Of a DNA stretch of 64,000 nucleotides, positions 36,930-47,900 are shown in pieces. Each line of letters starts with the position of its first letter. Position 1 is the first letter of the stretch. The position numbers and the translations under genes were made by a program. Source of the DNA: Ceratopteris richardii (Eukaryota > Streptophyta > Polypodiopsida > Polypodiales > Pteridaceae); the NCBI GenBank assembly GCA_020310875.1, contig CM035427.1:88953230-89017229 (forward strand). The letters run 5' to 3'. The notes below the pieces were generated by a model that had not been told where the DNA came from, did not search any database, and was given only the letters and a program-made list of their open reading frames with translations.

Positions 36930-39900
36930 TATTCATAGGCCAAGTAGGTGACTTTTCAAGAGTACTAAGGTATTTTCCAATATATTTCCACTCCCCTTCA
37001 TAATCTTCTTCATTAAATTATTCATACTCATACGCTTGTGGATCGTAATTAATTAAATTTATATCTATTTCTGCTACATTATCATCTTCAAACTTAGCTC
37101 TAAGAAGCATATCAGCAATAGAATTAGATTTTCTAGAAATATGAACTAAAAACTAGATTTATGAATTTAATGAGATCCACCTTAACACTGCAATATTGGG
37201 TGATGAACAATTCACAATCATTCCTATAAGTGGCAAACAATCTATCTCAACAATCACGTTGGCTCCTATGAAATATTCCTTATCAGTTTTCAAAGCCATG
37301 ACTAAACCCCAAAACTCCCATTTGATTTGTGGGTATTTTAGTTGAATTTCTTGCAAAACTTTAGCTCCAAATTTAACTTCATATCTTTTCCCCTCTTCAT
37401 CATCTTGACCAATAACCCATGCAATACCCATAGGACTTGTATCTAGAGTCAAAATAATGGGTTTATGATGTGAATTGTCAACTTGTTTCAAGATAGGAGA
37501 ATCAAGTAGAAGTTTTTTCAATTTTCTTAGAACTTTTGAATGATTTTCAGTCCATAGAGACTTCCTATTCTTTCTCAACAAATCGTAAAGACAATTAGCA
37601 ACATGTGCATAGTGAGGGATTCAAATGGCCTAGAAGACACAAGCTCCTAGAAGTCTTCTCACTTCTCTAACATTGCAGCAAGTCTCATAAATCTTATCTA
37701 TGGTATCAACTTTAGGTGAATATTGCCTCCAACCATAGTGACCACATAGATGTCCAACAATGAGTACTTTATTGAGACCAAAAACAGATTTGTCAATATA
37801 AAATGTTACACCAAGCTCTTCAAATCGTTGAAATATATGTTCACAATCAGAGATGTGATCAGTAACAAATTTTCTACATCCTAAAGATTCTAAGGTTTCA
37901 CCTTTCAACTTTTCCTCACATCCTTTAATAGGAATGTCATCTATGAAAGGCATCACCACATTTGGAATGAACTCAGGCAAGAACATATTTTTAGCATTGA
38001 CCATATGTGATACTAAGTTTGTATCTCCTTGCAACAAAGTGCACATTTACATACTAGTGGTAATGTCTCTACTCTCAAATAGCAAGCTGGAATTGGCTAT
38101 AGCCTAAATATAAATCACCCATAGAATAGATGGAGCACCCAACAAAGGCTTTTGCAAACTCCCCTATGATTGGGCCAATTCCTACATTTCTGATCATGAC
38201 TTTATTGACAGGTTGCAAATCTTGAATGAACCTCAGCTTTCCATTCTTTTTCGGTAAAGTCAACCATCTATTTGAATATGGAGTTGAGGATGGCTCAAGA
38301 ATTCTCATGTGCACCTTCTTCTTAAGCAGTCTCATCAACTCAGGTAAGTGAGCTTTTGGAATTGGTATGGGGTGAAGATGCCATGGAATGTGTGGTATCA
38401 TAAAAAAGATCATGGGTGGAACTAGTCATGGATCAGTGCAATCTATCCTGTGAGGATAAAGGGAAAAAACGTTCTCATGTTCTTGAATGACTCTTAGGAA
38501 CAAGTCTCATTTAGCAGGTAATAGAAAAAAATCATCACTTCCTATTTTAAGTTCTACAATGGTTTCATTGGTAAAGGTGTGTCCTATGTTTGATCACTCA
38601 CATAAAATAGGGTCTCTAGAAACCTTATTGAACTTCTCCTCACTTCCTTTGGATAAAGGCTAAGCAATGGGTTTTATCTTTTTGTTAACGATTTTATACT
38701 TTGTATTGATGCTAATTTACTCCATAACAAAAGTAGAAATCAAATCATATTCATAATGGAGTTCAAAAGAACAAGTCGGAATGTGTTTACATCATCTAAT
38801 GCATGTTGAAGCTCTTCAAGTAATGAGAAAGTAAATGAAAGTAAAATGTATCCTTTGCTTTTAAAATATTTTTCTTGGGTTTTTACGACTTCTTAGGTAT
38901 GTTTTTGTGATGCAAGAAATGCAATTGTGATGAAGGAAAACAAATAGAAAAACTTTCAAAAGTATGTACAAGGGGTTGCAAGACATCAAACCGTGGTCCA
39001 CTGTTGTCCCGCTCAATAGTGGCATATAGAAAAAATTTTGATCAAAGTAAATTCCAAACTCATGTAGAGGTAAGTAATCATCACATACTTTCTCTTGTGA
39101 GCAATAAGAGGTTTTCTTATTTGTTCTTGGTTTCCTACATGATTTGGGTTGAAAGTCATTACTTGGAGTGATTGCAAGTCATCTTTAGATCTAATCCTAG
39201 CATATAGAGACCCATCGTCCGTTACTTTAGTTTCCATACTAGTCTCACATATGAAAGTTTGGCCTAAAATAATCTCATAAGAACAATTGTCCTGGATGAA
39301 AAAGTGAAATATCTTAGAAATTATGCCTATCATCAAAGGAATGTTTGCACAAGATCCTAATAAAGAACTATAACCATTACCAGCTGTTCTCATAATCCAT
39401 CCATGGTTTTTGTCAATTGTTCATTTGAATTTATCATAAAGTTCTTTAGAAATCACATTGATCTCTCACCGAGAATCGACAAGAGCCAAAACTACATATG
39501 ACTTCTTTTTATCCCCTAGTTTGATTTTTATCTTAGGCATTCCCCAAGCCCATAAGCTTTTGTTAAAATGGCTTTCAGTTTTTTTACTCTTCTCATCAAA
39601 CATAATAAGTCCTAGGAAATTTTTATTAACATTATAAGCCTTGTCTTCTTCATCTTCATCAGACTCATAAAAAATAAGAGATTTGTTCATCACATGAGTC
39701 AAGTCTGCAATGTCTTCCATCTCAACTTCTTGTGAGAGAGGAAATCTCTTCCTTTTAATCAGTTTGATAAAATTTTTCTTAAATTCAAGTTTAGAAATGG
39801 AAAATATTTGTTCTAAAGACATTGTGACTTGGCTTTTTAACAAAATTTCATATAAAATTTCCTTAGTATCCACTTTTTGTTAAGTTCTAGAATTAAAATT

Positions 39901-41635
39901 GTTTTCAATTTTTTTTTTTTAATTTCTTCATTTGTTTTTCATCAGTTTTTTTTCATCTGGTTTGTCAAGTGTTTCTTCATGAGTTCTTCTTGTTTGATTT
40001 TTTTCATTTACCATATTTTTTTTTCCTCTTTGATTTTTTTTGCTTTGTTGATTTGTTTTAGACCCTTCCCCTTGTTCAAAGTGAACTTTCTTTGGTTCCT
40101 CCCTACCTTGTCTCCTTGTAACTCTTCTCCCAAACTCATTTGCATCTTGTTCATCATCATGTTTCGTCTTCTCCTCTACATTAGCAATGGAATAGATGGA
40201 GAATTGGTCAATAGGTGAATCTCAAGCTATTTTGTGCATAATGTCGTCCCTTGCTTTGAGTAGAGCTTCTATGGAATAATTTTTCATCTCATTGGGTTGA
40301 TCAGAGTCTTGTTCACAATTATCCACACACTCTAGTTTAACAAAAGAGGCTCCTAGGCTTGAATTCAAAAGGTTTTCATATAGTTTTTTCATACTCCCTT
40401 TCCCCAATTGATGGCTAAAGGTAGACATATTCTAAAATCACATAGTTTCTTATCAATGTCTATGACAAGCCTTTGTTCTCTTGTCTCCTTCAAGGCCTCA
40501 CATGAATGAGAGAGATGATCAATGGAATCACATCAGATGCATCTCCTCACATTAGGGCTTTGATGCTCATTGTAAGTCTTCAAAAAGGTAGGTTGAGGAT
40601 TAACTGGAGGAATAGGTTGAGGATTTTCAATCGGAGTAGTCATTTGAGCTAAATTTGAATGCCTAAAAGTATTTTCCTGAGTGCTCAAAGCATATATGAT
40701 ATTTTATAGGTATGCTATTTCTTTAGACATATTGGTTTCCATTTGCATCATATTTTCAATTTTGCTAAAGAGAATTTCAAATTATAGTTCACTAGGTACT
40801 TTGGATGAAGATGCTACTTGATCAACCTTAGCAGCAATATGAATTTCCCTAGGGTCATGTAAGTGGGGTATACAAGAAGAAGGAACAGGTGATGGCTCAT
40901 AAAGCCTAGACTCTCATTGCTTCATATGAGCGACTGCTTCTACAACCCTTCTCATTGTAGCCTAGTCATCTGTAAGGCCATATCTCTTCCCTAGCTCCTC
41001 AAGTATTCTCTCAACCTTGATTCTCACATCTAGATTCAAGTTTTTGAGGAAGGACAGAACAATATTTGGTGTGAGAACAATCCTGTCTACTAGTAGTTGA
41101 GAAACGAATTCCATAAACTCACTATGGAGTTGCGTAATGGTTGTTTGAGGCTTGGATGAGTTAATCCATTTCATGAACTCCTCTCGGCTATGTTGATTGA
41201 CATCTTCAAGTTAAAACTCTTTATGGAATTGTTTTCTAAATTCTTCTCATTCTAAGTTTTGATGAGGTTCAATTGTGACGACCACAGATCTAATGGCTAG
41301 CCTAATTAAATATGGATCCCACTAAGGATTAGGTAATCCATGCAATTTGGCAAGTTCCTCAAAGGTATCTAAGTAATCTACCACATTTACCCCAATGATA
41401 TTTTCCTTTTTCTTTTAATAAAGCTTCTACAACCTTTTGGCCCTAAGTTTCATTCATCGTTTTTTTTAAGAAGTCTTCCATTTTATGCTTATTCTCAAGT
41501 TGCGAGTGGGTCTGGATACTTTTAATGATATCTTTGACCTCTAATTTTAGTTTTTCTTTTTGCACAACAACTAATTTGGTTAGATTGTTTTCTTCCAGTG
41601 TTCTATTTCTTAGTTTCTCAAAGATATGCAAATAA
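36930..41635 (-). pseudogene. Gypsy family G1, second copy, minus strand
   Basis: The minus strand carries the same gene order as 24873-36185. Gag is at 41631-40960, the zinc knuckle with C..C....H near 40540, the linker near 39870, and the protease at 39490-39020 (VLALVDSR, then VISKELYDKF-like and IILGQTFICE). The spacer leads to RT at 38413-37990 (SNRWLTLPKKN, LRFIQDLQPVNKV, MPFIDDIPIKGC). The RT connection (37950-37630, FGLNKVLIVGHLCGHYG) and RNase H (37581-37000, TLDTSPMGIAWVIGQD, SNSIADMLLRAKF) follow. Integrase is absent: the copy ends near 36930, tail to tail with the plus copy. Stops and frame changes are scattered but fewer in RT. Its gag start is cut by the Athila/Tat-like LTR near 41640. 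Confidence 0.75.
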
Positions 41636-41645
41636 AAAAAAGGGT

Positions 41646-42562
41646 TTGAGAGTATGCGAGAACCTTACTGTTGCAGAACTAAAGAGTGCACAAAGCAGAG
41701 AAAAAGACGGGCCCCAAAATTTTTCTGATTTGGACTTCATATTTTTGTATCATAATCATTCTTGTAATATATTTTCCAATGTAAAGGCACTAGAGGAGTC
41801 CTCTAGATGCATCCCCACAGAAGATTAGAAGCTTACCCATGTAAAATAGTAGAAAATTAGTCTTTTAGTGAATAAAGTGCCGGTCTCTTGTGTGAAAGGA
41901 CCATTTTTAGGGCACTAGTATATAAGTCAAATGTGACTCTTTGTAAAGAACTTTTTGCCATTGTGAGAATAGAGAGCACAGAAATTCGAAATTGTGTCTT
42001 CTTCCCTCCTTATCTTCTTCTTCGTGAGCTTGTATGCATGTGTATTGCTTGGAAAGAGTGCTTGTGAGTGTTGTCTATCCATGAAAGTGTTTCTTTGCTG
42101 TAGGAAAGGTGTGTGCGAAGTGTAGGAAGTGCTGAAGTGTAGGAAAGTATTCCCGTGACTCAGTATTTTGCTCATAACTTGAAGTAAGAGCATCGAAATT
42201 GAGTGAAACTACTGCCATTGGATGCGTCTTCTCGAGAGCTTCGAAACGCATATGCTATTTGCTATATTTGGAGTTCGGAGCTGGGAGAAAAGTCCAAAAT
42301 ACTGACGGCTGCTGCACCAAATATCGTTTCGCCTTGACTAACAGTTGGAGCTTGTTTGGATAAGTCTTTGCCTCATTTACATTCTTTGAGTAGTTCATTT
42401 GCATTGATCATTACATGATTGTATGTCCTCATACACTTGGCTAGGTTTGTATACTCTTTGGATTGATAATTAAAGGTGTGTATCCCCACTATATGCACTT
42501 GTGAGGGGATTGAGGTATAGTCTCTTTCTCCGCAAGTCCCTAAGTTGATACTTAGGTCAACA
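41646..42562 (+). repeat. 5' LTR of large Athila/Tat-like gypsy element (borders approximate)
   Basis: The right border is fixed by the tRNA-Asp type primer site that follows at 42570; the LTR end is probably ...GGTCAACA. The left border is taken at TGAGAGTATG, where similarity to the G1 gag stops. The 3' LTR is not in the window, so the border cannot be confirmed. A TATATAAG box at about 41920 would drive transcription. Near 42320 it contains an ATATCGTTTCG word like the repeats in the leader. Confidence 0.55.
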
Positions 42563-42569
42563 CACTTTT

Positions 42570-42588
42570 TGGCGCCGTTGCCGGGGAG
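42570..42588 (+). promoter_or_regulatory. Primer binding site, tRNA-Asp type
   Basis: TGGCGCCGTTGCCGGGGAG is the well-known primer site of plant Athila/Tat gypsy elements, complementary to the 3' end of tRNA-Asp. It fixes the direction and class of the element. Confidence 0.9.
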
Positions 42589-42904
42589 TGAGGAATCAAA
42601 CCGAGGCATTTGTGTGATGGTAAGTAGCTCTTTGCATTGAAGTAAGTGGAGGAGTGGAAATCTTCTCTTCTTTGGCAAGTCATTTTCAGCCGCACTTGCT
42701 ACTTCTCATTCTTGGAGTGTGTGTAGTGAGTTGTTAGTTTAGGGAAGTGAGTAGAAGGAGTAGAGTAGGAATAGTGAGAGAGTAGACCAAGTCATTAGGG
42801 TAGAGTTTAGTTTTGTTCAGAAAAGTTTCCTTTTTTGTAAGCAAGAAAATCCCAACTATAAAAGCCAAAAAAATTCATTTTGCAAGTTACTTGTGTTTCT
42901 GAGC

Positions 42905-43985
42905 AAGTATCGTGAGAGAGACTGTCGAGTATCGCGTGTGCTGCGCCAGAGATCGTGAGAGAGCAAAAGGGCAAGCTGGGGTTGCACAGAGTCAGGGGAA
43001 GTGACAAAGAGCTCACAGGAGTTACCAAGGTGAGCTAGCCCACCATTTTAATCAAAATTTCTCAAGCAAATCAAGTTATGAAAGAAAAACGATCTGCGCC
43101 AGGTATCGTCTGAGAGCTACAGGGGGTAAAAAGGTGTGTTTTGTTGGATACAGAGAGTGAGGAGAGGAGAGAGGAGCTAGGAGATCAAGGGGTTCAAACC
43201 AAATCTTAAAAAATCTTTCTTAAAAATTGTTTAAGGGTCAAGTATCGTCTTACTCCCGCGGTCGAGTATCGCGATACTTCACAAGTATCGTGACCTCTTG
43301 TGGTTGAGTATCGCGATATTTCCCATCGATCGTGTATCGTTTCATACCGATCGCGCTACTTCGTTAGAGATCGTTTGCCAGCGATCGTCTATTGAGTATC
43401 GTGGATCGTGTATCGTTTCGCGCCGATCGCGATACTTGAGAAGTATCGTTTGGTCAAAGATCGCGATACCTGACAAGTATCGTGTATCGTTTTGCCAGCG
43501 ATCGTCTGCGAGAGATCAAGTATCGTTGAGCTGAAGTATCGTGTATCGCTTCTCAGAGATCGCGATACTTGCTGCCGATCGTGTATCGTTTGTCTGAGTA
43601 TCGTTTGGTTCAAATATCGTGTATCGTCTGATCTTCAGAGATCGCGATATTTACCAGATATCGTGTATCGTCGATCGTTTCAGTTCAGAGATCGTGTATC
43701 GTGGATCTCCAGTATCGTATATCGTGTCCAGCCAAGTATCGTTTGGCCCAGAGATCGCTTGGATCAAAGATCGCGATACTATCCACATATCGAGTATCGT
43801 CTATGCCAAGTATCGTGTATCGCCTGTGACCAAATATCGTGTATCGTTTGCCTTCAGGTATCGGTATCGTTTCACTTAGCGATTGGTATCGTTTGGCAGG
43901 TATCGCGATATTTGTCAGAGATCGTGTATCGTCTGAACACAGATCGTGTATCGTGGATTTTTGGTAACAAGTATCGTGATTGTAG
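42905..43985 (+). repeat. TATCG / GATCGCGATA repeat array in the gypsy leader
   Basis: The untranslated leader between primer site and gag carries a dense, irregular array of GTATCG, GATCG and CGATAC words. By hand count TATCG occurs about 36 times on the plus strand between 43240 and 43985, and GATCGCGATA five times. Typical composite words are AAGTATCGTGTATCGTTTG and GAGATCGCGATACTT. The array starts sparsely near 42905 and is densest from 43250. Many words are self-complementary (TATCGCGATA). Open frames across it are artefacts. The function is unknown; position suggests a role in RNA packaging, dimer formation or translation, or simple repeat growth. Confidence 0.85.
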
Positions 43986-44099
43986 AAAATTCTTCTTCAG
44001 TTATTTCTTTCCAACCCTAGTCTTCTAGACATTTTTGACCTGTAGTGAAGAGTGCCTAAGACCCAAGGGTACCAAAGACTGATTAGAGTTTAGAAGTGG

Positions 44100-44909
44100 A
44101 TGAACCTGAGATCGGGAAGAACCCTAGGAAGCCGAAGAAGCGTAATTTCTTCTGTAGGGAGTGTAGCAGAACCAAGTAACCGTTCACATTACTCGGAGAC
44201 CTCTAGTGAGTCAGAAGAAGAAATTCCCATGGCTTCAGAGGATATGCAAAACACAATACCCATGATTGGCATGATGTCAATCATCGAGGGAGAATACAGA
44301 ACCTCCTTGGAGTATGTGAACACCAACCACAATGAGATCCCTATCTATTTGGATGGTCTAAACAGATCTGTGGCCAGACTGAAGAAGGCTTCAGAGGCTT
44401 ACATAGTGCCTAGACCAGCAGTCAAATACGTAGGAGGTTTTTACATGGACAAACAAGATATTCAATACGTGGTCACAGAACACCCGGAAAACATTAATGA
44501 GCATGGTGAAGAAAATAATGCTTCAAGCTTAAATGGAGGTGGAATCGAAGAGCAAGTAACTACTCCTAGAGGGAGATCTACGATTACTAAAATTTGGAGA
44601 GGAGACCTGATTCCCCAGGATGACACTCTAATAGATGTGTATCTGATCAATGGGATGGAGCATCTGCTTAGGGCCCATTCCTCTATATGGGAAGCTGCTC
44701 CTAATCCAGTTACCATCTATGAGTTACAAGATCCTGAGTTCCCCACCATCATCACATATTTGGATAAGAATCAGAGAAGATATTGGCCATTAACAGAAGC
44801 GGAAAGAGCGGAATTGAAATATCAAAACATCCCAGTGTTCCCTCCTAGGGACCAAGCCACTACTTCACGAAACCCACTTGGAACATCCCAGAATGATTCA
44901 TATCAATAG
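44100..44909 (+). CDS. Gag N-terminal part of the Athila/Tat-like element (up to an amber codon)
   Basis: A 269-codon frame from ATG at 44100, starting MNLRSGRTLGSRRSVISS, to a TAG at 44907-44909. The frame continues beyond the TAG without another stop for 1771 codons, and the context (Gln-rich on both sides: SYQ, stop, SGQTQQTQQTQ) suggests a former CAG codon. The N-terminus is basic, followed by a Ser/Glu-rich part. No zinc knuckle or known domain is seen before the stop; the central part (TIYELQDPEFPTIITYL...) was not recognised. In gypsy elements this region forms the outer part of the Gag shell. It may be made alone, or as a fusion by readthrough of the amber codon. Confidence 0.75.
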   Translation: MNLRSGRTLGSRRSVISSVGSVAEPSNRSHYSETSSESEEEIPMASEDMQNTIPMIGMMSIIEGEYRTSLEYVNTNHNEIPIYLDGLNRSVARLKKASEAYIVPRPAVKYVGGFYMDKQDIQYVVTEHPENINEHGEENNASSLNGGGIEEQVTTPRGRSTITKIWRGDLIPQDDTLIDVYLINGMEHLLRAHSSIWEAAPNPVTIYELQDPEFPTIITYLDKNQRRYWPLTEAERAELKYQNIPVFPPRDQATTSRNPLGTSQNDSYQ

Positions 44910-47900
44910 TCGGGACAAACACAACAAACACAACAAACCCAGATCCCAGTCAGACCACATGTGCAATTTGCAATGCCTGCAATTAACCCTAACTACCGGC
45001 CTCAACCAGCTATTGACCCAAGACATGGAGTTCATGCTCCAGTCAGACCACAGGTAGTAAGAGGACCAGGCATACCAATAGGAAGACCAATTTTCCCAGT
45101 GATGCCTAGACAACCTGAAGCAGGAAGACGACTAAGGCCGATCCAAGTTGCCAAGTGCATGAGAAATCACTATGATGGCTCTAGTGAACCTTACAATCAT
45201 ATAGCAGAATTCAAACAAGTAATCAGAGCCGAGCAGGTAGAAGACTTCCTGATTCAATATGAGTCCTTTGGTCTTACCTTGTCAGACACAGCATTGGCAT
45301 GGTTTCAACCATTGGACCCGAATACCTTTCAGAACATGGAGCAGGTATATCAAGAAATGATTGAAGAATTTACCAAATCAGGAATTAAAAACAATTCTTC
45401 GTCATTAATCCACAGCTTCAAACAAGTCCCTACCGAGTCAGTGAGATTGGCAGCCAGAAGGTTCAAGCAATATGTGGATAGATGCCCAGTAGCGGAGAGG
45501 CCTACCCAAAATAAAATGGTATCATTATTTTTGGAAGGCTTGTTGAACGGAACTTTGAGGTCATTAGTGTATGTAAAGAGGGTTCAAACTTTGCAAGAGT
45601 GTATGAAAGAATGTATAGACCTAGAAGACAACCTTGCAGAAGACTTGAAAATACCTCAAGGTAGTTTGAAAAGCGAAGAGTCAGCCAGTAGCACATCAAA
45701 CTCTAAAAACAATGTGGAGGAAATAGCAGATTTAGTAGCAAAAAAACTGAACGTTCAAGGACAGAGGAATTATCCCACTAATCCTATGAGACTGCCTATG
45801 CTTAGAAGATGTATGCAGTGCGGAGGAGATCATCCTTCTCATTTGTGTACTAGGGGAGTAGTCCCACCACCTACCTATGCTCATCATAGACCCTCTGTCC
45901 CCGGACCTCTACAATATTGCAGTATAGAGCAAAGATATACAAACCATAGCACAGAGAATTGCCCTTACAATAGGCAAGCAAGACCTGCACAACAATACAT
46001 GAGACCGTATGGATATCCCCAAAGAGATCAGGGAGGTGAAGTTTTTAGATATCCCTCTTATCAGCCGCAGGCACCAGTACCACGACCATACGCATATCAA
46101 GGACACATGCAACCACAGCCAGTACTAGGACAACAACCGCCCCATCCTCAGAACGTTGTCCCAGTCAAGATGGCCCAACCAGAAGAAAACTTAGAGAGGG
46201 CTATAGTGCCAGCCACACCTTTGACTAGTGGAGAATCATATGACTCATTTTACGACTCTAGTCAAGGAACATACTCTAATTGTGAAAGCTCAATGACAGA
46301 ATATGGACAGTTGTATGAACCATATGCCTATGGCATGGAAGCACCAGATAGTTCATACGGTTATGAGCAGGACTATGTGTCCTTAATGTACACAGCTCCT
46401 AGAGCAACCATGCCACCTCGACCAATGAATAGACCGCCTGTACCCAGAGGACCATGCTACAGATGTGGAGGTGACCACTATATCAGAGAATGTACATTAC
46501 CAAACCCACCACCACCACAACGAATTTGGGAAGGCTACTGTAGCGATTGTGGGAAGGAACACCTTTTCAGAGATTGTCCTAAGAACCCCAACAAAGTCAC
46601 ATCTAACGTGCAGATTAATGTGATAGAAGTGATTGAATCATCAGGGAGCGATAAAGAGTACACTGTACCCTTGAAGGCCATAACAAGAGCCAAAGCCAGA
46701 GAGAACCCTATTAAAACGGAAGAGAATAATCAAAGTGACAAAGAGGGGAATACACCCATCCCTCAAAGAGTTGAAGACTCGGAAGAACCAGAGAAAAGTA
46801 TTGACAGTAAAAGGTCACAAAAATGGAAGCACCGAAGAGAGAGATTAAAAGAAAAGAAACTATTACAGAGGAAGGAAAAAGAGGGAAACGAACAACAACC
46901 AAAAGAAGAACCAAAGAAGGAAGAAGGAAACAAAAATGAGAAGCGTCAAAAAGAGGAGGTAGGATCGGTCTTAGCAGATCCTATGCCTGAAGAATTAGCC
47001 ATGTGGATTCAGGCATACAAGGCAAGAATAAGAACAGGACCTACCATAGAGCAACACGAGAGAGAATATCCAAGAGGCGACTTAGAAAAAGAAAGACTGG
47101 AAATCTGCAAAAAATTGATAGAAATTGCACAACAAACCTTAGAAAAACCTGCATCGCCTTTACCAAATACCCGAATTTCTGAAGGAGAATTCCAAGAGTG
47201 CCTAAACACTCAGGAAAAGCCTGAAGTAAATAGACCTCAGAATGATGAATTTGGTGTAGAGAGAAAGGAAGGATCCATAGTTCCCGAAGAGGAAGGAGAC
47301 TGGACTAAGGATCTATGGGCACGAGTTCAAGAGGACAAATGGAAGAAGGTAGAAGGAATGGAACCGCCCTTTGAAGAATTAGAAGCAGAAAATGAAATAG
47401 AGGGTTCGATACCTGAACTAAATTCAGAAGAAATTTTTCCAATGGATGCAAGTGACAAAGAAGAGGAAGATGTAAAGGAACTACCCAACTACACCGGGGA
47501 GTACGAGCACAATTCAGAATTGTATCGCGTTCCATCAATAAGGAGACGGGAAACGAACCCATCAGTCCAAACATCGGAGATCATACAACGCCTTAGAGAG
47601 GTAAAAATCCCATGTACCCTAACGTTTGAAGAACTGTTAAAGGTAAAACCACACTTAAAAGAGAAATTGATCAATCAATGGGAAGTCAAGGAGGAAAAGA
47701 AAGAGATAGCTGACGAAGTAAAAACAGTGAGAATTCCAATGGATAAGGTAGGAGACTTTAGTGAAGGAGATGAAGGAAATACCTATCTTCCAATCACCTA
47801 TAGGGGTTACACTACCAAAGCCATACTAGATTCAGGAGCTGGTGTTGGCATTGCTACCAAAGAAATTTGGGAGAAATGGGGACAACCAGCATTAAGACCA

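Noticed and set aside
42905-43985. CRISPR-like array
   Set aside because: Words are 5-10 bases with irregular linkers, not 25-40 base repeats with uniform spacers, and the host is a eukaryote.
43298-44028. Frames with many Arg, Tyr, Ser and Ile words in the gypsy leader
   Set aside because: They follow the TATCG/GATCG words in different phases; the array itself, not a protein, is the signal.
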